DNA of 64,000 bases. It comes from Clostridiales bacterium (GTDB lineage: Bacteria; Bacillota; Clostridia; Oscillospirales; Oscillospiraceae). Of this stretch, positions 42,473 through 50,276 are shown in pieces. Below the pieces are notes generated by a model. That model was given only the letters and a program-made list of their open reading frames with translations, ran no database searches and was not told where the DNA came from. The translations under genes were made by a program, and so were the position numbers. How positions within the stretch are numbered: the stretch's first letter is position 1; every line of letters starts with the position of its first letter. The DNA lies in contig CABIXV010000006.1 in NCBI GenBank assembly GCA_902362775.1, positions 1 through 64,000 on the forward strand, read 5' to 3'.

Positions 42473-42610
42473 CCTGGTTTCAAACTTTGTTTTGGGAAAG
42501 TTCAAAAAATTTATCCTTTTTCTTCATGCTTTTTTCATATTTCGGCGGTATGATATCCACAGTTCAAAGAGGGGCGGCCCCAAGGCCCTTCTTGAAAGGA
42601 GTGCATTTAC

Positions 42611-43984
42611 ATGGAGTATCCCGACTTCAGCTTTTATAACAGTGAAAACGACGGCTACCGGGGTGGCTTCGGCGACTATACCGACCCCATTCCCACCTCT
42701 GGTGGTCCTGCTCATTCCAGCGAGCCCCCGAAGAAAAAGGGGCGCGGCAAGCGCATTGCCGCTCTTTTGCTGGCCTGCGCTGTTGTGGGCGGCGGAGCGG
42801 GCGTTGGCGGCGCGGCCGTGTACCAAAGTCTGACCGCCCCCGATACCGTAATCTATGAGGGGGAGCGCCCCCAGGTGGATACGATGGTCAACACCAACAG
42901 CGGCCAGCCCATGACGCCCGAACAGCTATATGCCGCCAACCTGCCCTCCTGCGTCGGCATCACGGTAAACACCACGGTGAACATCTTTGGTCAGACCACC
43001 ACCTCCGCCGCCAGCGGTTCCGGCTTTGTACTGACCCAGGACGGCTACATTGTCACCAACTACCACGTCATTGAGGAGGCGGTCAATGATTCCTCTGTCA
43101 CCATTGAGGTCTCCTTCTCCAACGGAGACAAATATACCGCCAAACTGGTGGGCGGTGAGAAGGACAACGACGTGGCCGTACTGAAGATCGAAGCTGCCGG
43201 CTTACAGCCTGTGACTTTGGGCGACAGCGACCAGTTGGTGGTAGGCGAAAGCGTGTACGCCATAGGTAACCCCCTGGGTGAGCTGACCTATACCCTCACT
43301 GACGGCATCGTATCCGCGCTAGACCGGCTGATCACCACCTCCAGCAAAAATGCTAACGGTCAGACCGAAACCACTACCCTCAATGTACTCCAGACCAACT
43401 GCGCCATCAACCCCGGCAACTCTGGCGGCCCTCTGTTTGACAGCTATGGCAACGTGGTAGGCATCGTATCTGCCAAGTACACAGAGTCCACCTCCGGTGT
43501 GTCCGCCGAGGGGCTGGGCTTCGCGCTCCCTATCAACGACGTGAAGGAAATCATATCTGACCTCATCGAGCACGGCTATGTTACCGGCAAGCCCTATCTG
43601 GGCGTTCAAGTCAATGTGGTGGACGAGAGCGTTCAGCGTTATGGCATCCCCGCCGGCGCGGTAGTGGAGTATGTGGCCGAGGGCTCCTGCGCCCAGAAGG
43701 CCGGCCTGCAGGTCAATGACATCATCACCGCCATCGACGACACCGCAGTGGACTCCCCCTCCGCTCTGACTGCGGCCCTGTCCTCCGACTACAAGGCCGG
43801 GGACACCGCCACCCTCACCGTGGTGCGCCAGCAGCAGGAGGTCAAGCTGACCGTCACCTTCGACGAGAAAAATGCCGAGACCGAGGCCGCTAACCAGAAC
43901 CAGCAGAACACACAGCAGGGCCAGCAGCAGAGCCCGAATGGCGGCTATTACTACCAGTGGCCCTTTGGAAGCTTCGGCTGGTGA
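42611..43984 (+). CDS. htrA: HtrA/DegP-type serine protease with PDZ domain
   Basis: A membrane-anchored envelope quality-control protease. The 457-aa protein has an acidic/aromatic cytoplasmic tail (1-45), one membrane helix (about 48-68) and a trypsin-like domain with H-D-S triad at about H151 (NYHVIE), D187 (DNDVAVL) and S272 (NPGNSGGPL). A PDZ domain (about 325-420; PYLGVQVN, AGLQVNDIITAID) and a Gln/Asn-rich tail (about 425-445) follow. The start follows AAAGGAG. It is monocistronic. Confidence 0.95.
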   Translation: MEYPDFSFYNSENDGYRGGFGDYTDPIPTSGGPAHSSEPPKKKGRGKRIAALLLACAVVGGGAGVGGAAVYQSLTAPDTVIYEGERPQVDTMVNTNSGQPMTPEQLYAANLPSCVGITVNTTVNIFGQTTTSAASGSGFVLTQDGYIVTNYHVIEEAVNDSSVTIEVSFSNGDKYTAKLVGGEKDNDVAVLKIEAAGLQPVTLGDSDQLVVGESVYAIGNPLGELTYTLTDGIVSALDRLITTSSKNANGQTETTTLNVLQTNCAINPGNSGGPLFDSYGNVVGIVSAKYTESTSGVSAEGLGFALPINDVKEIISDLIEHGYVTGKPYLGVQVNVVDESVQRYGIPAGAVVEYVAEGSCAQKAGLQVNDIITAIDDTAVDSPSALTAALSSDYKAGDTATLTVVRQQQEVKLTVTFDEKNAETEAANQNQQNTQQGQQQSPNGGYYYQWPFGSFGW

Positions 43985-44015
43985 TCCTTCTCTCATTCTC
44001 GATTCCTTCTTGAAA

Positions 44016-44055
44016 GAACCGGCTCTGTCCTTGGGATGGGGCCGGTTCTCTCTTT
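44016..44055 (+). terminator. Terminator of htrA
   Basis: GAACCGGC (44016-44023) pairs with GCCGGTTC (44041-44048), with a 17-base loop, followed by TCTCTTTTT. Confidence 0.7.
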
Positions 44056-44066
44056 TTGGAAAAAGA

Positions 44067-44228
44067 TGGACAAACCGCAGAGAAAACGTTATAATTTATT
44101 ATGGAATAATATTGGGGGCGAGCTATTTCGTCCTTTTTGATTCGGGGCCGCGCCGGGAAGGGCGTTTTTTCTGTGTCTGTTTGGAAGGCCTTGGATCACA
44201 TCCACGAACACAGAAAGGAACAACAAAC
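44067..44228 (+). promoter_or_regulatory. Promoter and long leader of the DEAD-box helicase gene
   Basis: TGGACA (44067-44072), 17-base spacer and TATAAT (44090-44095). The leader is about 125 nt, with GC-rich segments able to fold (around 44140-44166). Long structured leaders are known for cold-inducible helicase genes, so post-transcriptional control is possible. Confidence 0.6.
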
Positions 44229-45410
44229 ATGGAGATCAACGGAACATCTGTCAACGAATCGGTCCGGTATGCCCAGCTGGACCTCTCTCCCGCACTGATG
44301 CGGGCCATCGAGAAGAAGGGGTATGTTCAGGCCACCCCTGTCCAGGCCGGCGCCATCCCCTATTTCATGGAGTGGAAGGACGTCATCGCCAAAGCTCCCA
44401 CGGGCACCGGAAAGACCTTCGCCTTTGGCATCCCCATGGTGGAGCACATTGATCCGGAGAGCAGCGCGGTCCAGGCCCTGGTGCTGGCCCCCACCCGTGA
44501 GCTGGCCATCCAGATCCAGGACGAGCTAAGGGACCTGTGCGCCTTTAAAGAGGGCGTGCGGGTAGTCTGCCTCTATGGCGGGCAGCCCATTGAAAAGCAG
44601 ATCACCCAGCTGAAAAAGTCCCCCCAGATCGTGGTGGCCACTCCCGGCCGCCTGATGGACCACATGAAGCGGCACACAGTCCGGCTGGACCAGGTTCAAA
44701 CTGTTGTGCTGGACGAGGCCGACCGGATGCTGGACATGGGCTTTGTCCGGGATGTGACCCACATTCTGGACAAAATGCCTCAGCGCCGGAACCTGGGGAT
44801 GTTCTCCGCCACCATTTCCCGGGAAGTAATGGACATCTCCTGGGTCTATCAGCGAGACCCGGTGGAAATCACCGTCCACGCTGATCAGGACAACAAGCCC
44901 GATATCGCCCAGTACCGCCTGGATGTAGACCGGGGGGAGAAGGCGGACACTATGGCCCGGCTGCTGGACATGGGCGACTATGAGCGTGTCATCGCCTTCT
45001 GCAACACCAAAAACATGACAGACCGCCTGGCCGGTCTGCTGTCCATGCGGCGCATCTCCTGCGAGGCCATCCACGGCGATATCCAGCAGCGCCAGCGGGA
45101 AAAGACGCTCCAGAAATTCCGAGACGGCCAGCTCCGGGTACTGGTAGCCACCGATGTGGCTGCCCGTGGGCTGGATATCGACGATGTGGACGCCGTCTTT
45201 AACTATGATGTCCCGGACGAGAACGAATACTATATCCACCGCATCGGCCGCACCGGCCGGGCCAAGCGCCACGGGGTCGCCTTCTCCCTGGTATCTACTA
45301 TTACCGAGGGGCTTCGGCTGGACGACATCCAGAAGGTCACCGGCAGCGATATCCGCAAGGTATATTTTAATGAGCGGGGCGATCTGGTGGCCGCCGTGGA
45401 GCGCCCATGA
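44229..45410 (+). CDS. DEAD-box ATP-dependent RNA helicase
   Basis: The 393-aa helicase core shows the Q motif (ATPVQAGAIP), Walker A APTGTGKT (about 57-64), PTRELA, TPGR, DEAD (about 162-165), SAT, and the C-terminal motifs ARGLDI and HRIGRTGR. It lacks a long accessory C-terminal extension. It probably assists mRNA turnover or ribosome assembly. ATG 44229 is the first codon giving a complete Q motif, behind AAAGGAA. Its stop overlaps the next gene by four bases. Confidence 0.95.
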   Translation: MEINGTSVNESVRYAQLDLSPALMRAIEKKGYVQATPVQAGAIPYFMEWKDVIAKAPTGTGKTFAFGIPMVEHIDPESSAVQALVLAPTRELAIQIQDELRDLCAFKEGVRVVCLYGGQPIEKQITQLKKSPQIVVATPGRLMDHMKRHTVRLDQVQTVVLDEADRMLDMGFVRDVTHILDKMPQRRNLGMFSATISREVMDISWVYQRDPVEITVHADQDNKPDIAQYRLDVDRGEKADTMARLLDMGDYERVIAFCNTKNMTDRLAGLLSMRRISCEAIHGDIQQRQREKTLQKFRDGQLRVLVATDVAARGLDIDDVDAVFNYDVPDENEYYIHRIGRTGRAKRHGVAFSLVSTITEGLRLDDIQKVTGSDIRKVYFNERGDLVAAVERP

Positions 45411-45985
45411 GAGGCGGTCCACGGCGGAGCGGCCTCCTGTTGGATCTGTTCGCCTGCTTTCTAATCCCGGCCTATACCTTGCTCTTTGCGGGCAGTCGGG
45501 CCTGGTTCTCCACCAATTTTTCCGTCATCGCGGTGACCGGGCCGGACCACTACCGGGGCTTTCTCTACTGGGGCGTGCTGGCGGGAGGCTATTTCTTCCT
45601 GATGCTGATGAAGCTGGCCTCCATTCTGCGCAGCCGTGTGGCTCAAACCGCCGCCATTCTGCTCACCCTGGCCGCCTGCCTGTCCCTTTGCTATGCTCTA
45701 GCCATCCCCTATCTCCCGGAGCAGTTTCCCCGATACGCCGACTTGCATGTGATCCTGGCCGCTCTGGCCTGTGTCCTCTTGATGCTGGCCCTGCTGGTCG
45801 CCCTGCTCGCCCTATACCGGCGTCAGCCGGACCGGTATGTCCCCCTGCTCCGGGCCTGGTTTATTATCGTAGGCATTTGCGGGGTCCTGTTTCTCATCCC
45901 CCAGATGGTCTCCTCGGCGCTGGAGGTGTTTTTCACCATCTCCGCCGCCCTGCTCGTCCGCAAGGCCTGGCTGTACCGCCGATAG
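45407..45985 (+). CDS. Hypothetical integral membrane protein, coupled to the helicase
   Basis: A 192-aa protein not recognised by family. It has about five hydrophobic segments (roughly 9-28, 50-70, 80-102, 110-138 and 145-180) separated by short Arg-rich loops. Its ATG overlaps the helicase stop (ATGA), so the two are translationally coupled. There is no known reason for a helicase and a membrane protein to be linked, and no catalytic motif is visible. Confidence 0.75.
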   Translation: MRGGPRRSGLLLDLFACFLIPAYTLLFAGSRAWFSTNFSVIAVTGPDHYRGFLYWGVLAGGYFFLMLMKLASILRSRVAQTAAILLTLAACLSLCYALAIPYLPEQFPRYADLHVILAALACVLLMLALLVALLALYRRQPDRYVPLLRAWFIIVGICGVLFLIPQMVSSALEVFFTISAALLVRKAWLYRR

Positions 45986-46111
45986 TGATTGGCATTTCCA
46001 TCCGCTTTTTATCTTCTTTTAATCTTTTTCCCATGGATTTTTCACCGGCTTTGGCGTATGCTGGTATCAGAAAGAGGAAGTCATCTCATATCACATTGGA
46101 GGGAATACTTG

Positions 46112-46321
46112 ATGGGATCTAAACGATTGTATCGGACCGAGGGCAGTTATAAAATGCTGTGCGGCGTGTGCGGTGGTCTGGCGGAATACTTTGACCTCGA
46201 CCCCACTCTGGTCCGGGTGGGCTGGGTCATCGCCTTTTTTGCCTTCTCAGTGGGTCTCTGGGCCTATCTGATCTGTGCCATCATCATGCCAAAAAAGAGC
46301 GACGTGTACCCTGGGTACTGA
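46112..46321 (+). CDS. PspC-domain membrane protein
   Basis: The 69-aa protein is a single PspC domain: KRLYRTEGSYKMLCGVCGGL and AEYFDLDPTLVRVGW, then one hydrophobic helix (about 36-60) and a basic end. PspC proteins respond to envelope stress; short stand-alone forms are common in Firmicutes. ATG 46112 follows TTGGAGGGA. It is followed by a terminator. Confidence 0.92.
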   Translation: MGSKRLYRTEGSYKMLCGVCGGLAEYFDLDPTLVRVGWVIAFFAFSVGLWAYLICAIIMPKKSDVYPGY

Positions 46322-46331
46322 TTCATACCCC

Positions 46332-46357
46332 AAGGCCTCCCTCCGGAGGCCTTTTTA
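46332..46357 (+). terminator. Terminator of the PspC gene
   Basis: AAGGCCTCC (46332-46340) pairs with GGAGGCCTT (46345-46353), followed by TTTATC. The next gene starts 23 bases later and may be read through. Confidence 0.8.
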
Positions 46358-46379
46358 TCTTTACAATGGAGGAACCGAC

Positions 46380-47255
46380 ATGGACACACGACTTTCCTTT
46401 CCCGCAGACATCCCCGCCCTGCGGGCGCTCTGGTCCCTGGCGTTTGGCGACGACGGGGCCTATGTGGACAATTTTTTTCACACCTATTACCGCCCGGACC
46501 GGGTGCTGGTACTGGAGGAGGAGGGGCAGGTCCGCTCTATGACCGCCTGGTTCGACACCGTCTTTGTGGTGCCGGGCCGGGGAAAATTCCGGGCAGCCTA
46601 CCTCTACGCCGTGGCCACCCATCCGGACTGCCGGGGAAAGGGGCTGGCCGCCCGGCTACTGAAGGGGGCGGACGAGTATTTCCGCACCTTGTCTATCCCC
46701 GCGGTCACCACCGTCCCGGCCGAACCCAGCCTCCACAGCTTTTTTGGGGCCAACGGCTTTCGGGAGTGCTTTGTTCACCAGAGCCAGGTCAGCCAACTAA
46801 ATGCGGAGCGCCCCGGCTCCCCTGTCCCGCCGTCCCTCTCCCTGGAGGCGCTGTCCCCAGCCGGCTACGGCGCTCTGCGGGAGGAGCTGCTGGAGGATAT
46901 TCCCCATATTTTTTATCCCGAGGACGCTCTCACCTATCAGGCCGGCTGCTGTGCCCTGGGCGGCGGCGGGCTCTACCGGGCTGATACCCCCTATGGTCCC
47001 GCCCTGCTGTGTGTGGAGTGGGCCAGCCAGGAGAAGGCCGTGGTAAAAGAGCTGCTGGCCGGCCCCCAGGCCGCCGGCTTTGTCCAGGAGAAGGGGCGCC
47101 TGCTCTCCCTGCTGGGGGCCTCCATTTTGGAGGTCCGCTCCCCAGTCCGGGAGGGCTCTCCGGTCCCCTTCGGGATGCTGAAATGGCTGGATTCGGAAGG
47201 GGCGGAAGGCTGGGACTGGTCGTCCACGGGCTACCTGGGACTAGCCTTTGACTGA
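46380..47255 (+). CDS. GNAT-family acetyltransferase (Eis-like length)
   Basis: The 291-aa protein has an N-terminal GNAT domain (about 1-140) with AYLYAVATHPDCRGKGLAAR, containing the acetyl-CoA loop CRGKGLA, and FFGANGFREC. The C-terminal half (about 150-290) is not a second obvious GNAT motif set. The length and order resemble the Eis-like family, but the terminal SCP2-like domain is not clear. ATG 46380 follows TGGAGGAA. The substrate is unknown. Confidence 0.82.
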   Translation: MDTRLSFPADIPALRALWSLAFGDDGAYVDNFFHTYYRPDRVLVLEEEGQVRSMTAWFDTVFVVPGRGKFRAAYLYAVATHPDCRGKGLAARLLKGADEYFRTLSIPAVTTVPAEPSLHSFFGANGFRECFVHQSQVSQLNAERPGSPVPPSLSLEALSPAGYGALREELLEDIPHIFYPEDALTYQAGCCALGGGGLYRADTPYGPALLCVEWASQEKAVVKELLAGPQAAGFVQEKGRLLSLLGASILEVRSPVREGSPVPFGMLKWLDSEGAEGWDWSSTGYLGLAFD

Positions 47256-47268
47256 AAACTTGCATATT

Positions 47269-47315
47269 CACCAAAAACGGCCGTTTCTTTTTGTTGAAAC
47301 GGCCGTTTTTTGGTG
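47269..47315 (+). terminator. Long terminator hairpin after the GNAT gene
   Basis: Arms 47269-47287 and 47296-47315 (CACCAAAAACGG-type pairing with one bulged base) close an 8-base loop. The following 200 bases (47316-47515) are AT-rich with TATGAT/TATGCT -10-like elements (around 47387-47396) that probably drive gdhA. Confidence 0.7.
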
Positions 47316-47515
47316 CTGCTTTCTTCTGCCACAGTCATTTAGCTGTGGTAACCTCCACAAAAATCTTGCTTTACTCTTCCATTTTTTATGATATGCTATA
47401 CATATAAAGGACCTTGATTCAGGATTTTCCTAGCGAAAATCTCTGTATCTCGGCAAAATGCAAGTAATCTGTCAATTCATCCCGTACAACATATTATAAC
47501 AGGAGGAATGTCACA

Positions 47516-48868
47516 ATGAACAAGTACATTGAGCGCGTGCTGGCCGATACCAAGGCCAAAAATGCCAACGAGCCCGAATTCCTGCAGACCGTGGAGGAGG
47601 TTCTGTCTTCTCTGGAGCCCGTCATCAACGCCCATCCCGAGTATGAGAAGGCCGCTCTGTTGGAGCGTATGGTGGAGCCTGAGCGCGCCATCGAGTTCCG
47701 TGTCACCTGGGAGGATGACAACCACGTTTGGCACGTCAACCGCGGCTACCGTGTGCAGTACAACGCGGCCCTCGGCCCCTATAAGGGCGGCATCCGCTTT
47801 GACCCCTCTGTAAACCTGTCCATCATTAAATTCCTGGGCTTTGAGCAGGTCTTCAAGGACGCCATGACCGGCCTGCCCATCGGCGGCGCCAAGGGCGGCT
47901 CCGACTTTGATCCCCGGGGCAAGAGCGACGCCGAGGTTATGCGCTTCTGCCAGGCCTTCATCACCGAGCTGTACCGCCACATCGGCCAGGACATCGACTG
48001 CCCCGCCGGCGACCTGGGCTGCGGCGGCCGTGAGATCGGCTATATGTACGGTCAGTACCGCCGCATCGTGGGCGCCGCCGAATTCGGCGCTCTGTCCGGC
48101 AAGGCTGTCTGCACCGGAGGTTCCATCATGCGTCCCGAGGCCACTGGTTTCGGCGCTGTCTATTATCTGTGCGAGGCCCTGAAGCACGACGGCGAGTCCA
48201 TCGAGGGCAAGCGCATCGCCATGTCCGGCTACGGCAACGTGGGCTGGGGCATCATGAAGAAGGCCGCTGAACTGGGCGCCAAGGTTACCTATTTCGCCGG
48301 TCCTGACGGCTACATCCACGATCCTGATGGCGTGGACACCGAGGAAAAGCTGAACTACATCCTGGAGATGCGCGCCAAGGATCCTATGCACTGCGCTCCC
48401 TATGCCGAGCGGTTCGGCTGCGAGTTCGTTCCCAACGCCAAGTGCTGGGGCGTCAAGGACGTGGACATCTATATGCCCGCCGCTACCCAGAACGATGTCA
48501 ACCTCGACTGGGCCAAGAAGATCGCTGAGTCCGGCGTGAAATACTACATCGAGGTGGCTAATATGCCCACCACCAACGAGGCTCTGGAGTTCCTGAAGAG
48601 CCAGAAGCACATGGTGGTCGCTCCTTCCAAGGCCGTCAACGCCGGCGGCGTGTCCGTGTCTGAGCTGGAGATGGCCCAGAACGCCGAGCGCCTCTACTGG
48701 ACCGCTGAGGAAGTGGACACCAAGCTGAAGGGCATCATGAAGAACATCTACCACTCCTCCGTGGAAGTTGCCGAGCGTTATGGCCTGGGCTATGACCTGG
48801 TAGCCGGCGCAAACATCGTGGGCTTCCAGAAGGTCGCTGACGCCATGATGGCACAGGGCATCTTCTAA
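47516..48868 (+). CDS. gdhA: Glutamate dehydrogenase
   Basis: It interconverts glutamate with 2-oxoglutarate and ammonia, central to amino-acid fermentation and nitrogen assimilation. The 450-aa hexameric type carries YKGGIRFDPSVN, the catalytic lysine in GGAKGGSDFDPRG, and DCPAGDLGCGGREIGYMYGQ (usually DVPAGDIGVGG). The dinucleotide-binding SGYGNVGWGIM and SKAVNAGGVSVSELEMAQN are also present. It begins after AGGAGGAA. Strong promoter context and even codon use suggest high expression. Cofactor specificity is not certain. Confidence 0.97.
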   Translation: MNKYIERVLADTKAKNANEPEFLQTVEEVLSSLEPVINAHPEYEKAALLERMVEPERAIEFRVTWEDDNHVWHVNRGYRVQYNAALGPYKGGIRFDPSVNLSIIKFLGFEQVFKDAMTGLPIGGAKGGSDFDPRGKSDAEVMRFCQAFITELYRHIGQDIDCPAGDLGCGGREIGYMYGQYRRIVGAAEFGALSGKAVCTGGSIMRPEATGFGAVYYLCEALKHDGESIEGKRIAMSGYGNVGWGIMKKAAELGAKVTYFAGPDGYIHDPDGVDTEEKLNYILEMRAKDPMHCAPYAERFGCEFVPNAKCWGVKDVDIYMPAATQNDVNLDWAKKIAESGVKYYIEVANMPTTNEALEFLKSQKHMVVAPSKAVNAGGVSVSELEMAQNAERLYWTAEEVDTKLKGIMKNIYHSSVEVAERYGLGYDLVAGANIVGFQKVADAMMAQGIF

Positions 48869-48886
48869 GCCTTATCTCAAACTGAT

Positions 48887-48924
48887 ACGCCTGCCCCTCC
48901 ATTTGAGAGGGGCAGGCGTTTTTA
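48887..48924 (+). terminator. Terminator of gdhA
   Basis: ACGCCTGCCCCTC (48887-48899) pairs perfectly with 48907-48919, followed by a T-run to 48924. Confidence 0.95.
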
Positions 48925-48967
48925 TTAAAAATACGATGTGGGGGATTCGCTGGGCATAGAGAGACAG

Positions 48968-49010
48968 CGGCGGGTTCCTTTGCCCATGGCGGAAAAGGAA
49001 CCAAACCGCC
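48968..49010. repeat. Intergenic inverted repeat after gdhA
   Basis: GGTTCCTTT (48973-48981) and AAAGGAACC (48994-49002) are a 9-bp inverted repeat, flanked by CGGCGG (48968-48973) and CCGCC (49006-49010). It has no T-run and no gene. The look is that of a dispersed repetitive extragenic element, but a genome search is needed. The rest of 48925-49092 shows nothing I can name. Confidence 0.4.
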
Positions 49011-49088
49011 ACTAGGGGCCGCTTCTGTTGAAATATGACGGTCACGCAATACGCCCCCCTATAAGAAGGACGGTATTTCGCCTAAACA

Positions 49089-49124
49089 GCAAAACACCCG
49101 CAGGCTATTCAGCCTGCGGGTGTT
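49089..49124 (-). terminator. Terminator of the small XRE genes
   Basis: AACACCCGCAGGCT (49093-49106) pairs perfectly with 49111-49124. It begins three bases past the stop of the reverse-strand gene, and the reverse RNA continues UUGCUGUUU. Confidence 0.8.
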
Positions 49125-49126
49125 CT

Positions 49127-49342
49127 TTATTGTTCTGTTTTGTCCCCCGGTACATACTGTACAACGTCTGAAATCTCACAATCCAATATCTCGCAGAGTC
49201 TATTGAGTGTAAATGTGGATACATGCATATTCCTTTGTAATCTCTGCACCGTGGCATGGCTCATACCATGCTTTTCCCGCAAAGTATATGTTGTCACCCG
49301 TTTATCTGACATAGTTTTCCATAGAGGACTGTATTGAATCAT
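49127..49342 (-). CDS. Small XRE/Cro-type helix-turn-helix regulator
   Basis: The 71-aa protein consists almost wholly of a helix-turn-helix (TLREKHGMSHATVQRLQRNM, with FTLNRLCEILDCEISDVVQY), the HTH_26/Cro type. It lies in an AT-rich island with two other XRE genes in the same orientation, 32 bases after the next one. Small orphan Cro-like proteins are typical of integrated elements. The ribosome site (AAAGGGG) is 12 bases from ATG 49342. Confidence 0.85.
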   Translation of the reverse strand: MIQYSPLWKTMSDKRVTTYTLREKHGMSHATVQRLQRNMHVSTFTLNRLCEILDCEISDVVQYVPGDKTEQ

Positions 49343-49374
49343 AGCAAAAAGGCCCCTTTTATTGTATTACCTCT

Positions 49375-49713
49375 TTACTCTTGTGTGTTCGCACATTGAA
49401 TGGCGGCTTCAATAATCTCAATAACATATTTCCGTTTCGCCTGTGGTATAGCATCTAACTTGGATAAAAGATATCCATAGCCCTCCGACATATCGCCAAA
49501 CAGCAGATAGTCACATGATATTTTAAGCGCAATAGAAAACGCTCTTATAGATTCGGATGATAATCCGGAACGGCCACGCTCTACTTCCTGAATAAAATTG
49601 GCACTGTAACCAGATAGACTCGCCAGCTGTTCTCGTGTCAGTTTTTGTGCAAGTCTTTGTCGTTTGATTCTGGCACCAACTTCAAGATTTATATTTTTCA
49701 ATGCTCTCGGCAC
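49375..49713 (-). CDS. XRE-family helix-turn-helix regulator
   Basis: The 112-aa protein has an XRE domain (about 10-70; GARIKRQRLAQKLTREQLAS, LSGYSANFIQEVERGRS, LKISCDYLLFGD) and a helical tail (about 76-105) that may dimerise. It begins with GTG at 49713 after AAAGGCGG. AT-rich codon use differs strongly from its neighbours outside the island, suggesting horizontal origin. Confidence 0.87.
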   Translation of the reverse strand: MPRALKNINLEVGARIKRQRLAQKLTREQLASLSGYSANFIQEVERGRSGLSSESIRAFSIALKISCDYLLFGDMSEGYGYLLSKLDAIPQAKRKYVIEIIEAAIQCANTQE

Positions 49714-49765
49714 AGTGTTACACCGCCTTTTAATAAGAGTGTAGCCCCTAATTGCCTTAACAAAA

Positions 49766-49829
49766 ATATATACAAGTTTGTAATTTAATTACTAGCAATA
49801 CACCGATTTTTATGGTATGATATATACAA
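49766..49829. repeat. Direct repeat ATATATACAA upstream of the XRE gene
   Basis: The decamer occurs at 49766-49775 and 49820-49829, 54 bases apart, within the AT-rich region before the XRE gene. The palindrome-like TAATTTAATTA (about 49781-49791) lies between them. They may be operators of one of the local XRE proteins; this is inference. Confidence 0.35.
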
Positions 49830-49831
49830 AT

Positions 49832-49867
49832 AAAAAAGACAGGTACAACAATCAGTAACCTGTCTTT
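49832..49867 (-). terminator. Terminator of the upstream XRE gene
   Basis: AAAGACAGGT (49835-49844) pairs with ACCTGTCTTT (49858-49867). It overlaps the stop codon of the reverse-strand gene and continues as a U-run in the RNA. Confidence 0.75.
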
Positions 49868-50099
49868 ACTCATCAGCCGAATCTTCATCGGTTGAATCTT
49901 CAAACGAATAGTCATTTAGCGCTTGAAAATCTAAAAATTCAGCTACTGTCATACCGAACGCCAATGCGATTTGATGAAGTGTTCGGATACGGGGATTAAA
50001 CGTCCTTTTATTTACAAAATTGTCAAGTGTTGACTGACTAACCCCGCTCATCTCTGATAGACCGTTAATAGATATGCCTTTTGATCGACAAAGTGTCAA
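49866..50099 (-). CDS. XRE-family helix-turn-helix regulator, start uncertain
   Basis: The visible domain ISINGLSEMSGVSQSTLDNF, with TLHQIALAFGMTVAEFLDF, is a Cro/C1-type helix-turn-helix, followed by an acidic tail. Coordinates use TTG at 50099, but this cuts off helix 1. The same frame is open upstream to 50243 and includes IDYEYAQILVDRI, which fits the normal start of this family. No ATG, GTG or TTG with a good ribosome site is present there; AGGAGG lies about 25 bases before an ATA codon. The gene may have lost its start codon or use a non-standard one. Confidence 0.65.
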   Translation of the reverse strand: MTLCRSKGISINGLSEMSGVSQSTLDNFVNKRTFNPRIRTLHQIALAFGMTVAEFLDFQALNDYSFEDSTDEDSADE

Positions 50100-50276
50100 A
50101 ATCCTATCTACAAGAATTTGCGCATACTCATAGTCTATTTTTGCTATCTGAAGCCCCTCCTCACCCTGAGTAGTGTCTTCATGATAGCAATAATAATACT
50201 TTGAACTACCCGTATTCGAGTAATCAAAGAAAAAACTCCCTAATCAAATTACATTTCAGTTAAAGGATAAAATACC

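Noticed and set aside
49766..49829. CRISPR-like spacing of the ATATATACAA repeats
   Set aside because: Only two copies of ten bases, AT-only composition and no cas genes; better read as possible operators.
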